Of a stretch of 40,581 nucleotides of DNA, positions 8,210 to 17,153 are shown piece after piece. The translations under genes were made by a program, and so were the position numbers. Source of the DNA: an uncultured Prochlorococcus sp. Lineage in GTDB: Bacteria > Cyanobacteriota > Cyanobacteriia > PCC-6307 > Cyanobiaceae. The stretch covers positions 1 through 40,581 of the forward strand of contig CACNYU010000008.1 of NCBI GenBank assembly GCA_902624785.1, given 5' to 3'. Each line of letters opens with the position of its first letter. Position 1 is the stretch's first letter. The notes under the pieces were generated by a model. The model did no database searches. It worked only from the letters and a program-made list of their open reading frames with translations, and was not told the DNA's origin.

Positions 8210-9121
8210 ATGATGAAAGAAGATAGAAAAAATTTATGGATGCAAGCAATAAAATGGCCTTTATATTCAGTAGCAATTATACCTATTATTATTTCAGGAG
8301 CATTTAACCTTTATTTGTACAAAAATATTAGTATTATTAATTTTTTTTCTTTTATATTTGCTTCTATTTTGATACTTTTTTGGGAAAATCTTACAAATGA
8401 TTTATTTGACTCAGAGACAGGTATTGATAAATTTAAATTTCATTCTGTAGTTAATCTTGTAAAGAATAAGAAATTTATATCTATAACTGCATATTTATCA
8501 TTAATATTTGGATTATTTATTATTTATTTAATTTCTAGATCTGCCAATAGTAATGTATTTATCTTAGTTGTAAGCTGTTGTATTTTAGGTTACCTGTATC
8601 AAGGCCCACCTTTTAGATTAGGTTATTATGGTTTGGGGGAGCCATTATGTTGGATTGCTTTTGGCCCATTAGCTCATTCAGCAGCATTAATTGCTTTAGA
8701 TCCTAATGATAATTATTTAAAAATTCCCTGGAAAGAGGCATTGATGTTAGGCAGTGGACCATCTTTAGCAATTACTTTAGTTCTATTTTGTTCACATTTT
8801 CACCAAATCAAAGAAGATAAAAGCTGCGGAAAAAATTCTCCCTTAGTTATTTTAGGAGCAAAAAGATCTGCCTCTCTCATACCATGGTTTGTGGTGGTAA
8901 TTTATGCATTTCAATTTTTTACGATACTAATTGGATTCATACCGCCAGCATGTTTACTTTATTTTATTAGTCTTCCTTATTCAATAAAATTAATAAAGAT
9001 TTTAAATAAATATCATAATAATCCAGCGTCTCTCAAGAAGTGTAAATTTATCGCTATTAAAATTCAAACAATGAATGGAATAGGATTAACAACAGGAATG
9101 ATTTATAGTTTTTTAACTTAA
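8210..9121 (+). CDS. menA: 1,4-dihydroxy-2-naphthoate phytyltransferase
   Basis: A UbiA-family membrane prenyltransferase that attaches the phytyl chain to DHNA. About 303 residues with some eight hydrophobic segments. The first Asp-rich motif is in ENLTNDLFDSETGID (N-D-x3-D form); the loop GYLYQGPPFRLGYYGLGEP is typical of MenA. The second Asp-rich region of UbiA proteins appears weakly kept. Three start codons are in a row, TTG 8207, ATG 8210 and ATG 8213; I chose the first ATG. It starts the menA-menC-menE run, with 3 bases to menC. Confidence 0.93.
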   Translation: MMKEDRKNLWMQAIKWPLYSVAIIPIIISGAFNLYLYKNISIINFFSFIFASILILFWENLTNDLFDSETGIDKFKFHSVVNLVKNKKFISITAYLSLIFGLFIIYLISRSANSNVFILVVSCCILGYLYQGPPFRLGYYGLGEPLCWIAFGPLAHSAALIALDPNDNYLKIPWKEALMLGSGPSLAITLVLFCSHFHQIKEDKSCGKNSPLVILGAKRSASLIPWFVVVIYAFQFFTILIGFIPPACLLYFISLPYSIKLIKILNKYHNNPASLKKCKFIAIKIQTMNGIGLTTGMIYSFLT

Positions 9122-9124
9122 TAA

Positions 9125-10093
9125 ATGAAGATAAAATTTAAAAAAAAATTATTTTTCTTTGAATTTCCAAAATCTGTTTTTAATTCAAAACGGAAATTTA
9201 ATTATAAAAAAGGATGGATTGTAAAATTAAATTCCAATAAAAGCAATAATGATGGTTTTGGAGAAATTACACCTTTATTTAATGAGCACATAACATTATG
9301 TGAAAAACAATTAAATATGATTCCAGAGAATATTAATAAAGATATTCTTATTAAAAAAATATATAATTTTCATCCATGTATACAATCAGGAATTAATTCT
9401 GCATTAGGAGAAATTGAAGGAATAATTAAATATAAGGAGAAATATAAATTTAACGAAATTCATCAAAGTGCTATTTTGGTAGATTCTTCCTCAATTCTTG
9501 AAAAATTAAAAGAACTAAAAAAAATACATAAATCTAAACCAAAAATTTTTACAATTAAATGGAAAGTAGCTACGAAAGAAAATAAAGTTGAAGAAAATAT
9601 ATTAGAGGAAATACTTAACCAAAATGAAAGTCATATTAAATTAAGAATTGATGCAAATGGGTCTTGGAGTAGAAGACGTGCAAAGAGGTGGGCAGAAATA
9701 CTTAGTAATAATAAAAATTTAGACTGGCTTGAACAACCGCTTGGAATTGATGATATAGAAGGATTAAATGAATTAAATAATAAGATTCCTGTAGCTTTGG
9801 ACGAATCATTATTGAAATATCCCCAATTAATTAATTCTTGGCATGGATGGCAAATACGAAGACCATCCCAAGAAAAAAATCCTTTAAAACTTTTAGAAGA
9901 ATTGAATAATAAAAATAGCCTTAAATCTATTAGTTCCTCTTTCGAAACTGGAGTCGGGCAAAGATTTTTATTTCATTTATCATATTTACAATTATTAGGA
10001 TCAACACCAAAAGTACCTGGTTTAGCTTTAAAACAAATGCCCAATAATTTCCTTTTTAAAAATGATCCTAAAATAATATGGAATAATTTATGA
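9125..10093 (+). CDS. menC: o-Succinylbenzoate synthase (enolase superfamily)
   Basis: Dehydrates SHCHC to o-succinylbenzoate. 322 residues. Visible enolase-superfamily residues: K145-W-K147 (the K-x-K acid/base motif), D176 in RIDANG, E203 in WLEQPL and D226 in VALDESLL as the three metal ligands, and SSSFETGVG at residues 270-278. The second catalytic Lys, expected in an IKP-type motif after the third ligand, is not obvious: the sequence there is WQIRRPSQE with Arg245-Arg246. The gene overlaps menE by four bases (ATGA-type junction), so translation is probably coupled. Confidence 0.9.
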   Translation: MKIKFKKKLFFFEFPKSVFNSKRKFNYKKGWIVKLNSNKSNNDGFGEITPLFNEHITLCEKQLNMIPENINKDILIKKIYNFHPCIQSGINSALGEIEGIIKYKEKYKFNEIHQSAILVDSSSILEKLKELKKIHKSKPKIFTIKWKVATKENKVEENILEEILNQNESHIKLRIDANGSWSRRRAKRWAEILSNNKNLDWLEQPLGIDDIEGLNELNNKIPVALDESLLKYPQLINSWHGWQIRRPSQEKNPLKLLEELNNKNSLKSISSSFETGVGQRFLFHLSYLQLLGSTPKVPGLALKQMPNNFLFKNDPKIIWNNL

Positions 10094-11310
10094 ATAATAA
10101 AATTAAGGAAATTACAGTTAAACATAATGATGACTTATCTTCAGAATTAATTCTTCAATGTTTAAAAGAAAAAAAAATAATACAATTAAAAAGTAATTTT
10201 TATATTTCTAATTATCGATTAAGTCCCATAAATTTACAATCTCCAGGTGTAATTATAAATAGTAGTGGCAGTAAAAATGTGCCAAAGCATTGTTACCATT
10301 CAGTAGCAAACTTAAATCAATCTGCAAATTACTGTGGTAAATGGCTAGAGGAGCAAGATTTTGACCTTAGTAATATTATTATCTTTAATACATTACCGCT
10401 ATTTCATATCAGTGGATTCATGCCTTTGTGGAGAAGTAAAATTTGGGAATGCGAATATATTAATATTTCACCAAAGATGATAAGAGAAAGTAAATATCTG
10501 TTAGAAAAAACATTAATAATAAAGGGTAAGTCTCGCAAAATATTAATAACTTCACTAGTGCCAACACAGTTATATAGACTCTTATTAAATAAAGAGGGAG
10601 TTAATTGGCTCAATTTATTTGATTTAATATGGGTTGGTGGAGCAAGTATATCTAAAAATATTTTAAAAAAATGTATTCAAGAAAAAATTAATTTATCACC
10701 CTGTTATGGAGCTACAGAAACAGCTGCTATGATTTCAAGCCTAAAACCTAGGGAATTTCTAAATGGCAATCTAAATGATGGGGAGATTTTAGAGGATATT
10801 AATGTGAGAATTAACAAAAAAAATTTAATTGAAATTAGAACTGAAAGGATAGGTCAAGAAGTTAGTCAATTTTCCAAAATAAAAGATTTTAAAAATAAAG
10901 ATGGATGGTGGGAGAGTGGAGATATTGGCAAGAAATTTAGAAAAAATAATAAGGAATATCTCATAGTCTATGGCAGAGTAGATAATACGATTAATTCAGG
11001 TGGTGAAATAGTATTTCTTGATTTAATAAAACAAAGACTAATGGATTTTATAAACAAGAAAAATTTGCCTATTGAACATTTAAAACTTGAGAAATTAAAT
11101 GATATTACTTGGGGACAGAGGTACAGAATACTGTTATATTTCAAAGAAAATACGGAAAATAAAATTTTATTTAGATCAATCAAAAAATTAGAAGATTTTT
11201 CAGACACCTTCCAAAAGTTTGAAAAACCTTTTGATTGGATTGTGAATGAAAAAGAAATATACTCGGATAATTTAATGAAAGATTGGAAAAGTAAAAAGTA
11301 TAAAGGTTAG
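10090..11310 (+). CDS. menE: o-Succinylbenzoate-CoA ligase, divergent
   Basis: Activates o-succinylbenzoate with ATP and CoA. 406 residues, rather short for an ANL-superfamily enzyme. YGATETAAM (A5), WWESGDIGKKF (A7) and YGRVDNTINSGGEIV (A8) are clear. The A3 phosphate loop, usually TSGTTGxPKG, reads SSGSKNVPKH (residues 58-67). The C-terminal domain is short and the A10 lysine is not certain. Its place directly after menA-menC and facing the DHNA-CoA thioesterase supports the call. The last four bases overlap that opposing gene. Confidence 0.88.
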   Translation: MNNKIKEITVKHNDDLSSELILQCLKEKKIIQLKSNFYISNYRLSPINLQSPGVIINSSGSKNVPKHCYHSVANLNQSANYCGKWLEEQDFDLSNIIIFNTLPLFHISGFMPLWRSKIWECEYINISPKMIRESKYLLEKTLIIKGKSRKILITSLVPTQLYRLLLNKEGVNWLNLFDLIWVGGASISKNILKKCIQEKINLSPCYGATETAAMISSLKPREFLNGNLNDGEILEDINVRINKKNLIEIRTERIGQEVSQFSKIKDFKNKDGWWESGDIGKKFRKNNKEYLIVYGRVDNTINSGGEIVFLDLIKQRLMDFINKKNLPIEHLKLEKLNDITWGQRYRILLYFKENTENKILFRSIKKLEDFSDTFQKFEKPFDWIVNEKEIYSDNLMKDWKSKKYKG

Positions 11311-11756
11311 CACTCCTTAACCAGATTATTTAAGTTAGATGCCTCTATCCACTTTTCTAAATGCTCTGTTAAGTTAGTTTTGACTCTTGTATTCGTATTA
11401 ATTGAACAGTGAATAATAATAGTCTCCGCCACTTTAATGGAGTCTTTAAAAAATAAAGTTCTAACTTGAAATAAGTGATTATTAATTTTTTGTGGCGAGA
11501 TTTGAATTGATAATAAATCTCCAAAATTTATTGGCCTAAAAAATTTGGCTTCACAATTAATGATTGGTAGAGATGATTTTTCCTGAGGTACTCCATCAGG
11601 AAAAATTTCATTTAGTGGTATTCCATATTTATCCATACTTTCTTCCCAAGCCTCATGTGACCATTTTAATAAATTGTGAAAATGGATAACATTAGCAGAA
11701 TCACAATCACCAAATCTCACTTTCCTTTTTAAATTCAACCAATTAATTGAGTCCAT
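11307..11756 (-). CDS. 1,4-dihydroxy-2-naphthoyl-CoA thioesterase (4HBT hotdog family)
   Basis: 149-residue hotdog-fold thioesterase. The 4HBT motif RFGDCDSANVIHFHNLLKW (from residue 15) contains the catalytic Asp. In cyanobacteria this family hydrolyses DHNA-CoA in the phylloquinone pathway (Synechocystis slr0204 is the characterised example I recall), and the men genes on the opposite strand agree. It starts 9 bases downstream of ndhH and is probably cotranscribed with it, so a quinone-synthesis gene may share control with a quinone-reducing complex. The 3' end overlaps menE by four bases. Confidence 0.88.
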   Translation of the reverse strand: MDSINWLNLKRKVRFGDCDSANVIHFHNLLKWSHEAWEESMDKYGIPLNEIFPDGVPQEKSSLPIINCEAKFFRPINFGDLLSIQISPQKINNHLFQVRTLFFKDSIKVAETIIIHCSINTNTRVKTNLTEHLEKWIEASNLNNLVKEC

Positions 11757-11765
11757 TATTAAGTC

Positions 11766-12953
11766 TTATCTATCAACTGATCCCATAATTACATCTATCG
11801 AACCTAGGATTGCCATAATATCAGCAATTTTTGCACCTTTAAGTATATGAGGAAGAATTTGAAGGTTATTTAAATCTGCTGCTCTGATTTTAAATCTCCA
11901 TGGTGTTACCTCATTATTACCTTGAATAAAAACCCCTATCTCACCTTTGCCAGATTCAAGTCTTGTATATAATTCTCCATTAGGAATTTTGAAGGTGGGG
12001 GCAACTTTTTTTGCTATATATTGATAGTCAACCCCAAAAATATCATCTTTTTTATCATCAGTTGCCATTCTTTGAGCTTCTAAATTTTCAGTGGGACCTC
12101 CAGGAATCATCTCGCAAGCTTGCCTGAGTATGTTTAAAGACTGTCTCATCTCTTCAACTCTAACTCTATATCTTGCATAACAATCCCCTTCCTCAGCTGT
12201 AGCAATTTTCCAATCAAAATCGCTATAACATTCATAATCATCTGCTTTTCTAAGATCCCATGAGACCCCAGAGGCTCTTAACATTGGCCCAGATAAAGAC
12301 CAATTAATAGCTTGTTCTCTATCAATTTTCCCGAGACCTACAATACGCTTTCTGAAAATAGGATTATTTGTAATTAATTTTTCATATTCATCTATTTTAG
12401 GAGCAAACCAATTACAAAAATCAATACATTTATCTAACCAACCGTAAGGCAAATCACAAGCTACTCCTCCTATTCTAAAAAAGTTATTATTTATTAATCT
12501 CTGGCCTGTAGCAGATTCCCAAAGATCGTATATCATTTCTCTTTCTCTAAATATATAGAAGAATGGAGTTTGAGCACCTACATCCGCTAAGAAAGGTCCA
12601 AGCCACAAAAGATGGTTTGCTATCCGATTAAGCTCGAGCATTAATACTCTTATGTAACTGGCTCTTTTGGGAACAGGTATATTTGCTAATCTTTCCGGTG
12701 CATTAACTACAATAGCTTCATAGAACATACCCGCTGCATAATCCATTCTGCTCACGTAAGGTACATACATAACATTTGTTCTATTTTCAGCAATTTTTTC
12801 CATACCTCTATGCAAGTAACCTATTACCGGTTCACAATCAATTACATTCTCGCCATCTAGAGTTACCACCAACCTTAAAACACCGTGCATAGATGGATGG
12901 TGGGGTCCAAAATTGACCACCATTGGTTCTGTTCTAGTCTCTAGCTGAGCCAT
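11766..12953 (-). CDS. ndhH: NAD(P)H-quinone oxidoreductase subunit H
   Basis: The 49-kDa-type subunit of the NDH-1 peripheral arm, near the plastoquinone site, working in cyclic electron flow and respiration on thylakoids. 395 residues; the start [18 protein letters not shown] and the ending [13 protein letters not shown] are those of cyanobacterial and plastid Ndh[17 protein letters not shown] and RDLRKADDY-like stretches are in place. It has one of the few clear Shine-Dalgarno sequences in the window, AAGGAG at 12966-12961. Only 37 bases separate its start from that of rsmH on the other strand, so at least one promoter probably lies inside a coding sequence. Confidence 0.98.
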   Translation of the reverse strand: MAQLETRTEPMVVNFGPHHPSMHGVLRLVVTLDGENVIDCEPVIGYLHRGMEKIAENRTNVMYVPYVSRMDYAAGMFYEAIVVNAPERLANIPVPKRASYIRVLMLELNRIANHLLWLGPFLADVGAQTPFFYIFREREMIYDLWESATGQRLINNNFFRIGGVACDLPYGWLDKCIDFCNWFAPKIDEYEKLITNNPIFRKRIVGLGKIDREQAINWSLSGPMLRASGVSWDLRKADDYECYSDFDWKIATAEEGDCYARYRVRVEEMRQSLNILRQACEMIPGGPTENLEAQRMATDDKKDDIFGVDYQYIAKKVAPTFKIPNGELYTRLESGKGEIGVFIQGNNEVTPWRFKIRAADLNNLQILPHILKGAKIADIMAILGSIDVIMGSVDR

Positions 12954-12960
12954 TAAAATT

Positions 12961-12966
12961 CTCCTT
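12961..12966 (-). promoter_or_regulatory. Strong Shine-Dalgarno of ndhH
   Basis: AAGGAG on the minus strand, seven bases before the ATG at 12953. Most other starts in the window have only A- or T-rich leaders, so this site stands out and supports the ndhH start. Confidence 0.8.
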
Positions 12967-12990
12967 CTAATTAAATATTAATAGATAGTT

Positions 12991-13893
12991 ATGGAAATTG
13001 ACTCCCAAAATTCATTATTTTTCAATCATAAATCAGTTATGGTTAATGAAATTATTAATTCTATTAATAATTTCCCCCATCAATTAAGTAAAAAATTTCT
13101 AGGAATAGATGCCACCTTAGGCGGTGGTGGTCATTCTTTCGAATTATTAAATAAATTTCCTAATTTGCAAATGATTGGTATAGATCAAGATCCATACGCA
13201 ATTGAAGCTGCTTCAAATAAACTTGATATTTTTAAGAATCGAATTAAGATTATTAAAACAAATTTTTCAGATTTCAAGCCAGAAAATAAAGTAGCATTTG
13301 TAATTGCAGATTTAGGATTTAATAGTAATCAAATAGAAACACCTGAGAGAGGATTTAGTTTTCAAAAAGATGGTCCAATAGATATGCGCATGAACCCAAA
13401 TCAAAAAACTAAAGCAGAAGATTTAATTAAAAATTTAACAGAAAATGAATTAGCAGATTTAATTTATGAATTTGGCGAAGAAAGACTATCAAGAAAAATA
13501 GCAAGAAAAATTAAAAATGATATTCAAAAAAAAGGTTCCTATTCTGGGACAAAAGAATTAGCGTATGCTATTGGAGGATGCTTCCCTCCTAAGCAAAGAT
13601 ATAGAAAAATTCATCCTGCAACAAGAACATTCCAAGCCTTAAGAATTGCAGTTAATAAAGAAATAGAAGTTTTAGAAAAATTACTTAGTAACGCCTCCTC
13701 ATGGCTTTTACCAAGAGGAATAATCTCAATCATAAGTTTTCACTCTATTGAAGATAGAAAAGTAAAAAATTATTTTAAAAATGATAAAAAACTTTTTAAT
13801 TTAACAAAGAAACCTATAGTCCCTTCAGAAGATGAATTAAAGATGAATAATAGATCTCGAAGTGCAAAATTGAGAATAGCACAATTAAAATAA
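12991..13893 (+). CDS. rsmH: 16S rRNA m4C1402 methyltransferase
   Basis: Methylates N4 of C1402 in 16S rRNA (RsmH, older name MraW). 300 residues. HKSVMVNEII at residues 13-22, the SAM-binding loop GIDATLGGGGHSFELL, GIDQDPYAI, and RGFSFQKDGPIDMRMN are signature stretches; the end has IISFHSIEDRKVKNYF and SRSAKLRIAQ. It is alone here: there is no division and cell-wall (dcw) cluster beside it, which is common in cyanobacteria. The stop codon is directly next to the stop of the opposing cysteine desulfurase gene. Confidence 0.97.
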   Translation: MEIDSQNSLFFNHKSVMVNEIINSINNFPHQLSKKFLGIDATLGGGGHSFELLNKFPNLQMIGIDQDPYAIEAASNKLDIFKNRIKIIKTNFSDFKPENKVAFVIADLGFNSNQIETPERGFSFQKDGPIDMRMNPNQKTKAEDLIKNLTENELADLIYEFGEERLSRKIARKIKNDIQKKGSYSGTKELAYAIGGCFPPKQRYRKIHPATRTFQALRIAVNKEIEVLEKLLSNASSWLLPRGIISIISFHSIEDRKVKNYFKNDKKLFNLTKKPIVPSEDELKMNNRSRSAKLRIAQLK

Positions 13894-13910
13894 CTATTTT
13901 CTTAATTTGT
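13881..13910. terminator. Possible bidirectional terminator hairpin, rsmH / cysteine desulfurase
   Basis: AAAATA, AC, TATTTT (13887-13900) forms a 6-bp core; outer arms ACAATTA and TTAATTTGT can extend it with bulges. Each strand ends in a run of weak A/U pairs. It spans the junction of two genes whose stops are adjacent, so it lies inside both reading frames. Stability is doubtful because the stem is A+T only. Confidence 0.35.
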
Positions 13911-15042
13911 TTATAGTCTCAGTTATAACATTAATAGATTTTTCTATTTCCTCAGCTGTTGTAGTTAAACCAATACTAAGTCTGACCGATGACTCAGCCT
14001 CTTTAAATGATCTTCCAATTGATGTTAGAACATGAGAAACCTTGCCATTACTACATGCTGAACCACTTGAGCATGCAATGTGATTCTTAATATATTTATG
14101 AAACTTAGAACCATTTATATCTAGTACTGTCAAATTCAAGTTATGGGGCAACCTATTGATAATTGATCCATTAATTAAAATTTTTGAATTCTTTTTTAAT
14201 AAACCATTCATAAGAGCATCTCTGTATTTAGCAAGTTGAATTGAATTTCTTTCTTGATTTTTAATTGCCAATTCTATTGCTTTTGAAAAACCAACAATTA
14301 AAGGCAAGGGCACAGTGCCAGATCTGTATCCAAATTCTTGGCCACCTCCATATATTAGGGGATTTAATTGAATATCTTCATCTATTATTAATACTCCAAT
14401 TCCTTTCGGACCATATATTTTATGCGAGCTTAAAGTGATCATATTTGCTAATGAATCAAAACTTTTAATCTGTAAATGCCCTAGCGCTTGAGCCGCATCA
14501 GTGTGAAATGTAATATTATTTTTCTTGCAAATGTTAAAAATTTTTTCAATAGGTTGTATTACTCCAATCTCATTATTTGCGAGCATAATGCTTATTAGAA
14601 AGGTATCATCTCTCAAAGAATTTAAAAGATTTTCTTCCAAAATTAATCCATCCGATTCAGGATTTAATTCAGTTATGCTAAATCCTTCTTTTTTTAATTG
14701 GCGTAAAGGTTCCAAAACAGCCTGATGTTCAGTTTTCAAAGTAATAATATTTCCATTTCGACCAGTTCTTTGTTGAAAATTCCTTGCAAATCCAAATAAA
14801 GCTAAATTATTTGATTCCGAGGCACCACTAGTAAAGATTATTTTTTTGTTAATTAAATTTAAGTTTTCTTTAATTTTATTTCTTGAGACCTCAAGAGCGG
14901 CACTTGCATATAATCCTGATAAATTACCTTTACTTGATGGATTAGCAAAATTTTCCATCCAATAAGAATTCATTTCAGCAACAACTTCCTTCAAACATGG
15001 TGTTGAAGATTGAAAATCTAGTAATATAGGACTTGAAACCAT
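13894..15042 (-). CDS. Cysteine desulfurase (NifS/IscS type)
   Basis: Takes sulfur from cysteine for Fe-S clusters, thio-tRNA or other cofactors, using PLP. 382 residues. FTSGASESNN (residues 70-79) binds phosphate, HTDAAQ gives Asp182 for the PLP ring, Lys208 in SSHKIYGPKG forms the Schiff base, and ACSSGSACSNG holds the catalytic cysteine (Cys324 or Cys330) in the long flexible loop of class I (NifS/IscS) enzymes. No isc or suf partner is adjacent. It is divergent from the Ycf29-type regulator across 55 bases. Confidence 0.94.
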   Translation of the reverse strand: MVSSPILLDFQSSTPCLKEVVAEMNSYWMENFANPSSKGNLSGLYASAALEVSRNKIKENLNLINKKIIFTSGASESNNLALFGFARNFQQRTGRNGNIITLKTEHQAVLEPLRQLKKEGFSITELNPESDGLILEENLLNSLRDDTFLISIMLANNEIGVIQPIEKIFNICKKNNITFHTDAAQALGHLQIKSFDSLANMITLSSHKIYGPKGIGVLIIDEDIQLNPLIYGGGQEFGYRSGTVPLPLIVGFSKAIELAIKNQERNSIQLAKYRDALMNGLLKKNSKILINGSIINRLPHNLNLTVLDINGSKFHKYIKNHIACSSGSACSNGKVSHVLTSIGRSFKEAESSVRLSIGLTTTAEEIEKSINVITETINKLRK

Positions 15043-15097
15043 AATTTTTAGTATATAAAATTTTTATAAACATCATTAATAATTTGTAAAAACAAAA

Positions 15098-15823
15098 ATG
15101 AATGAATCTACCCAAACGGCCGAAGAAAAAAAGAAATCTCGAATTTTATTAGTGGATGATGAGCCTGGTATAAGAAATGCTGTAAAAACTTTTCTTGAGG
15201 ATGAAGGATTTGAGATCTCTGTTGCAGTTGATGGAGAAGATGGCTGGGAAAAAGCTCAGAAGTTATTTCCAGATCTAATCATTAGTGATATTATGATGCC
15301 TCGATGTGATGGTTATGCACTTTTAGAGAAGATTAGAGAGGATGAGAGATTAAGCGGAACACCCGTAATTTTTCTTACAGCTAAAGGTATGACTCTAGAC
15401 CGAACTCAAGGTTATATTGCAGGGGTCGATGATTATATTTCTAAACCATTTGATCCAGATGAATTAACAGCAAGAGTAAATAATGTTATTAACAGGCAGG
15501 ACAGATTACTGAAAGAAGCTGCAAGATTTGCAGATACGGACGTTAGCAAAATGGCTAAGCAAATTACTGAGATCAAATCAATGCTCACCAATAATAACTC
15601 CAATAATCAAGATAGTGATATTATAATTCCAAGTTTCACTCCAAGAGAGGCAAGTGTTTTGCAACTTGTTGCAGAAGGACTAATGAATAAAGAAATCGCA
15701 AGAAAACTAGAAACATCAATAAGAAATGTGGAGAAGTACGTTAGTAGACTTTTTATAAAAACCTGTACTTCAAGTAGAACTGAGTTAGTTAGATATGCAC
15801 TTGAGAATAATCTAGTTAAGTAA
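15098..15823 (+). CDS. ycf29: Ycf29-type response regulator, NarL/LuxR output domain
   Basis: 241-residue two-component response regulator. The receiver domain (residues about 14-130) has Asp20-Asp21, phosphoacceptor Asp64 in LIISDIMMPRCDG, the TAKG switch segment and SKPFDPDEL with the conserved Lys. After a linker of about 45 residues rich in Asn (NNNSNNQDSD), a LuxR-type helix-turn-helix follows (FTPREASVLQLVAEGLMNKEIARKL in two halves, residues about 175-235). The receiver resembles the plastid-encoded Ycf29 proteins (TAKGM-x-DR-x-xGY). No histidine kinase gene is next to it. The targets are unknown. Confidence 0.85.
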   Translation: MNESTQTAEEKKKSRILLVDDEPGIRNAVKTFLEDEGFEISVAVDGEDGWEKAQKLFPDLIISDIMMPRCDGYALLEKIREDERLSGTPVIFLTAKGMTLDRTQGYIAGVDDYISKPFDPDELTARVNNVINRQDRLLKEAARFADTDVSKMAKQITEIKSMLTNNNSNNQDSDIIIPSFTPREASVLQLVAEGLMNKEIARKLETSIRNVEKYVSRLFIKTCTSSRTELVRYALENNLVK

Positions 15824-15824
15824 A

Positions 15825-16526
15825 TTAATTTATCTTTTGGAATTCGATTAATTTCGAGAAATAAAAGGGTGCTTGATTTAATTTCTTTTGGACTACTACG
15901 AAACCTTTTTCTTTCGCTGCAGAAATAATTCCATCCTCTTTGAGTGTATATGCTCTTGTCGTTTTACTTGGCCCTGGAAACAATGTTCCAATACTTTTTA
16001 GTATTGCCAATAATGGAGTGTATGGAGCAAAACTAACTATTAATCTGGATGTACTTAAATCACATAAGTGCTTTACCATCTCTTCAGCAACAGACTGTGG
16101 ATAATGAATAAATACATCTAAACAAATCACAAAATCAAATGTTCCTGTTAATTTTTCAAGATCACTTACTTTGTACTTAATTCCCCTAGCACTTAATCCT
16201 GCATTTTTTATGCGTAACTTAGTTTCATCAATCATAGAATCTGAAATATCACTAACTTGTATATCTTGTACTCCTGACTTTAACAATGGAATTGTGAGGC
16301 TTCCTACTCCACAACCTGCATCACAAAAAGTCATTTTTGAGAGGTCAGGATATTTCTTTATCCATGTAATAACATCATCAACCGTTTTTTGATGACCTAT
16401 CCTAATATTTTTCTGAACTTTATTAACATCATCAGATTTACTATAGATCCTATTCCATCGATCAAAACCAGTTCCGTTGAAGTATTCTTTTACTTCATTT
16501 TTTTCAAGATTTTTACTATTAATCAT
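15825..16526 (-). CDS. chlM: Mg-protoporphyrin IX O-methyltransferase
   Basis: Methylates the C13 propionate of Mg-protoporphyrin IX with SAM, a chlorophyll synthesis step at the thylakoid or envelope membrane. 233 residues. The N-terminus VKEYFNGTGFDRWNRIYSKSDDV is the well-conserved ChlM start; SAM motif I is FCDAGCGVGSLTIPLL (from residue 67); LIVSFAPYTPLL and FPGPSKTTRAYTL follow. It is convergent with the Ycf29-type regulator (one base between stops) and divergent from purE over 88 bases. Confidence 0.97.
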   Translation of the reverse strand: MINSKNLEKNEVKEYFNGTGFDRWNRIYSKSDDVNKVQKNIRIGHQKTVDDVITWIKKYPDLSKMTFCDAGCGVGSLTIPLLKSGVQDIQVSDISDSMIDETKLRIKNAGLSARGIKYKVSDLEKLTGTFDFVICLDVFIHYPQSVAEEMVKHLCDLSTSRLIVSFAPYTPLLAILKSIGTLFPGPSKTTRAYTLKEDGIISAAKEKGFVVVQKKLNQAPFYFSKLIEFQKIN

Positions 16527-16614
16527 GAATTGTTCTATTCTTTACTTTTTTATATTAACTAACTAGCATTCAACTGATAGCACGTCATCATATGAAAAGA
16601 ATTGATTTGTTATT

Positions 16615-17151
16615 TTGCCTTCACTAAATCAGAATACTTCTTTTAAAATTTCTGTGGTAATGGGAAGTGATTCAGATCTTCCCACGATGAAATCTGCAGT
16701 TGAAATACTTGAAGAAATTGGATTACAAACTGAAGTTTGCATCTTATCTGCGCATCGTACTCCAATTGAAATGATGAATTATGCTAGAGATGCTGAATTA
16801 AACAATATCAAAGTTATTATCGCTGGTGCAGGAGGGGCAGCCCATTTACCTGGGATGATTGCAGCTCTAACAATTATCCCTGTAATAGGTGTTCCTGTTG
16901 AAAGTAAATCTCTAAAAGGTATTGATTCTCTGTTATCTATTGTTCAAATGCCTGCGGGGGTTCCCGTTGCTACAGTTGCAATCAATGGAAGTAAAAATGC
17001 TGGTTTACTAGCTGCTCAAATAGTGGCTTTAAATGATCATGCAGTACATCAAAAGCTGAAAGCATATAGAAAAGATATTCATAATGAAGTAAGTGCAAAA
17101 AATGAAAATTTAAAAGCAAAAGGAATTAATAACTTTCTAGGAAAAAATTAA
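16615..17151 (+). CDS. purE: N5-carboxyaminoimidazole ribonucleotide mutase
   Basis: Rearranges N5-CAIR to CAIR in purine synthesis. 178 residues, class I PurE. VVMGSDSDLPTM, LSAHRTP (with the catalytic His), IIAGAGGAAHLPGM and SIVQMPAGVPVATVAI are all present. The start is TTG at 16615: the first ATG in frame is inside the conserved MGSDSD motif, and a stop codon (TGA at 16603) lies just upstream, so only TTG gives a normal N-terminus. The stop is two bases from the stop of cysC. Confidence 0.96.
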   Translation: MPSLNQNTSFKISVVMGSDSDLPTMKSAVEILEEIGLQTEVCILSAHRTPIEMMNYARDAELNNIKVIIAGAGGAAHLPGMIAALTIIPVIGVPVESKSLKGIDSLLSIVQMPAGVPVATVAINGSKNAGLLAAQIVALNDHAVHQKLKAYRKDIHNEVSAKNENLKAKGINNFLGKN

Positions 17152-17153
17152 TC

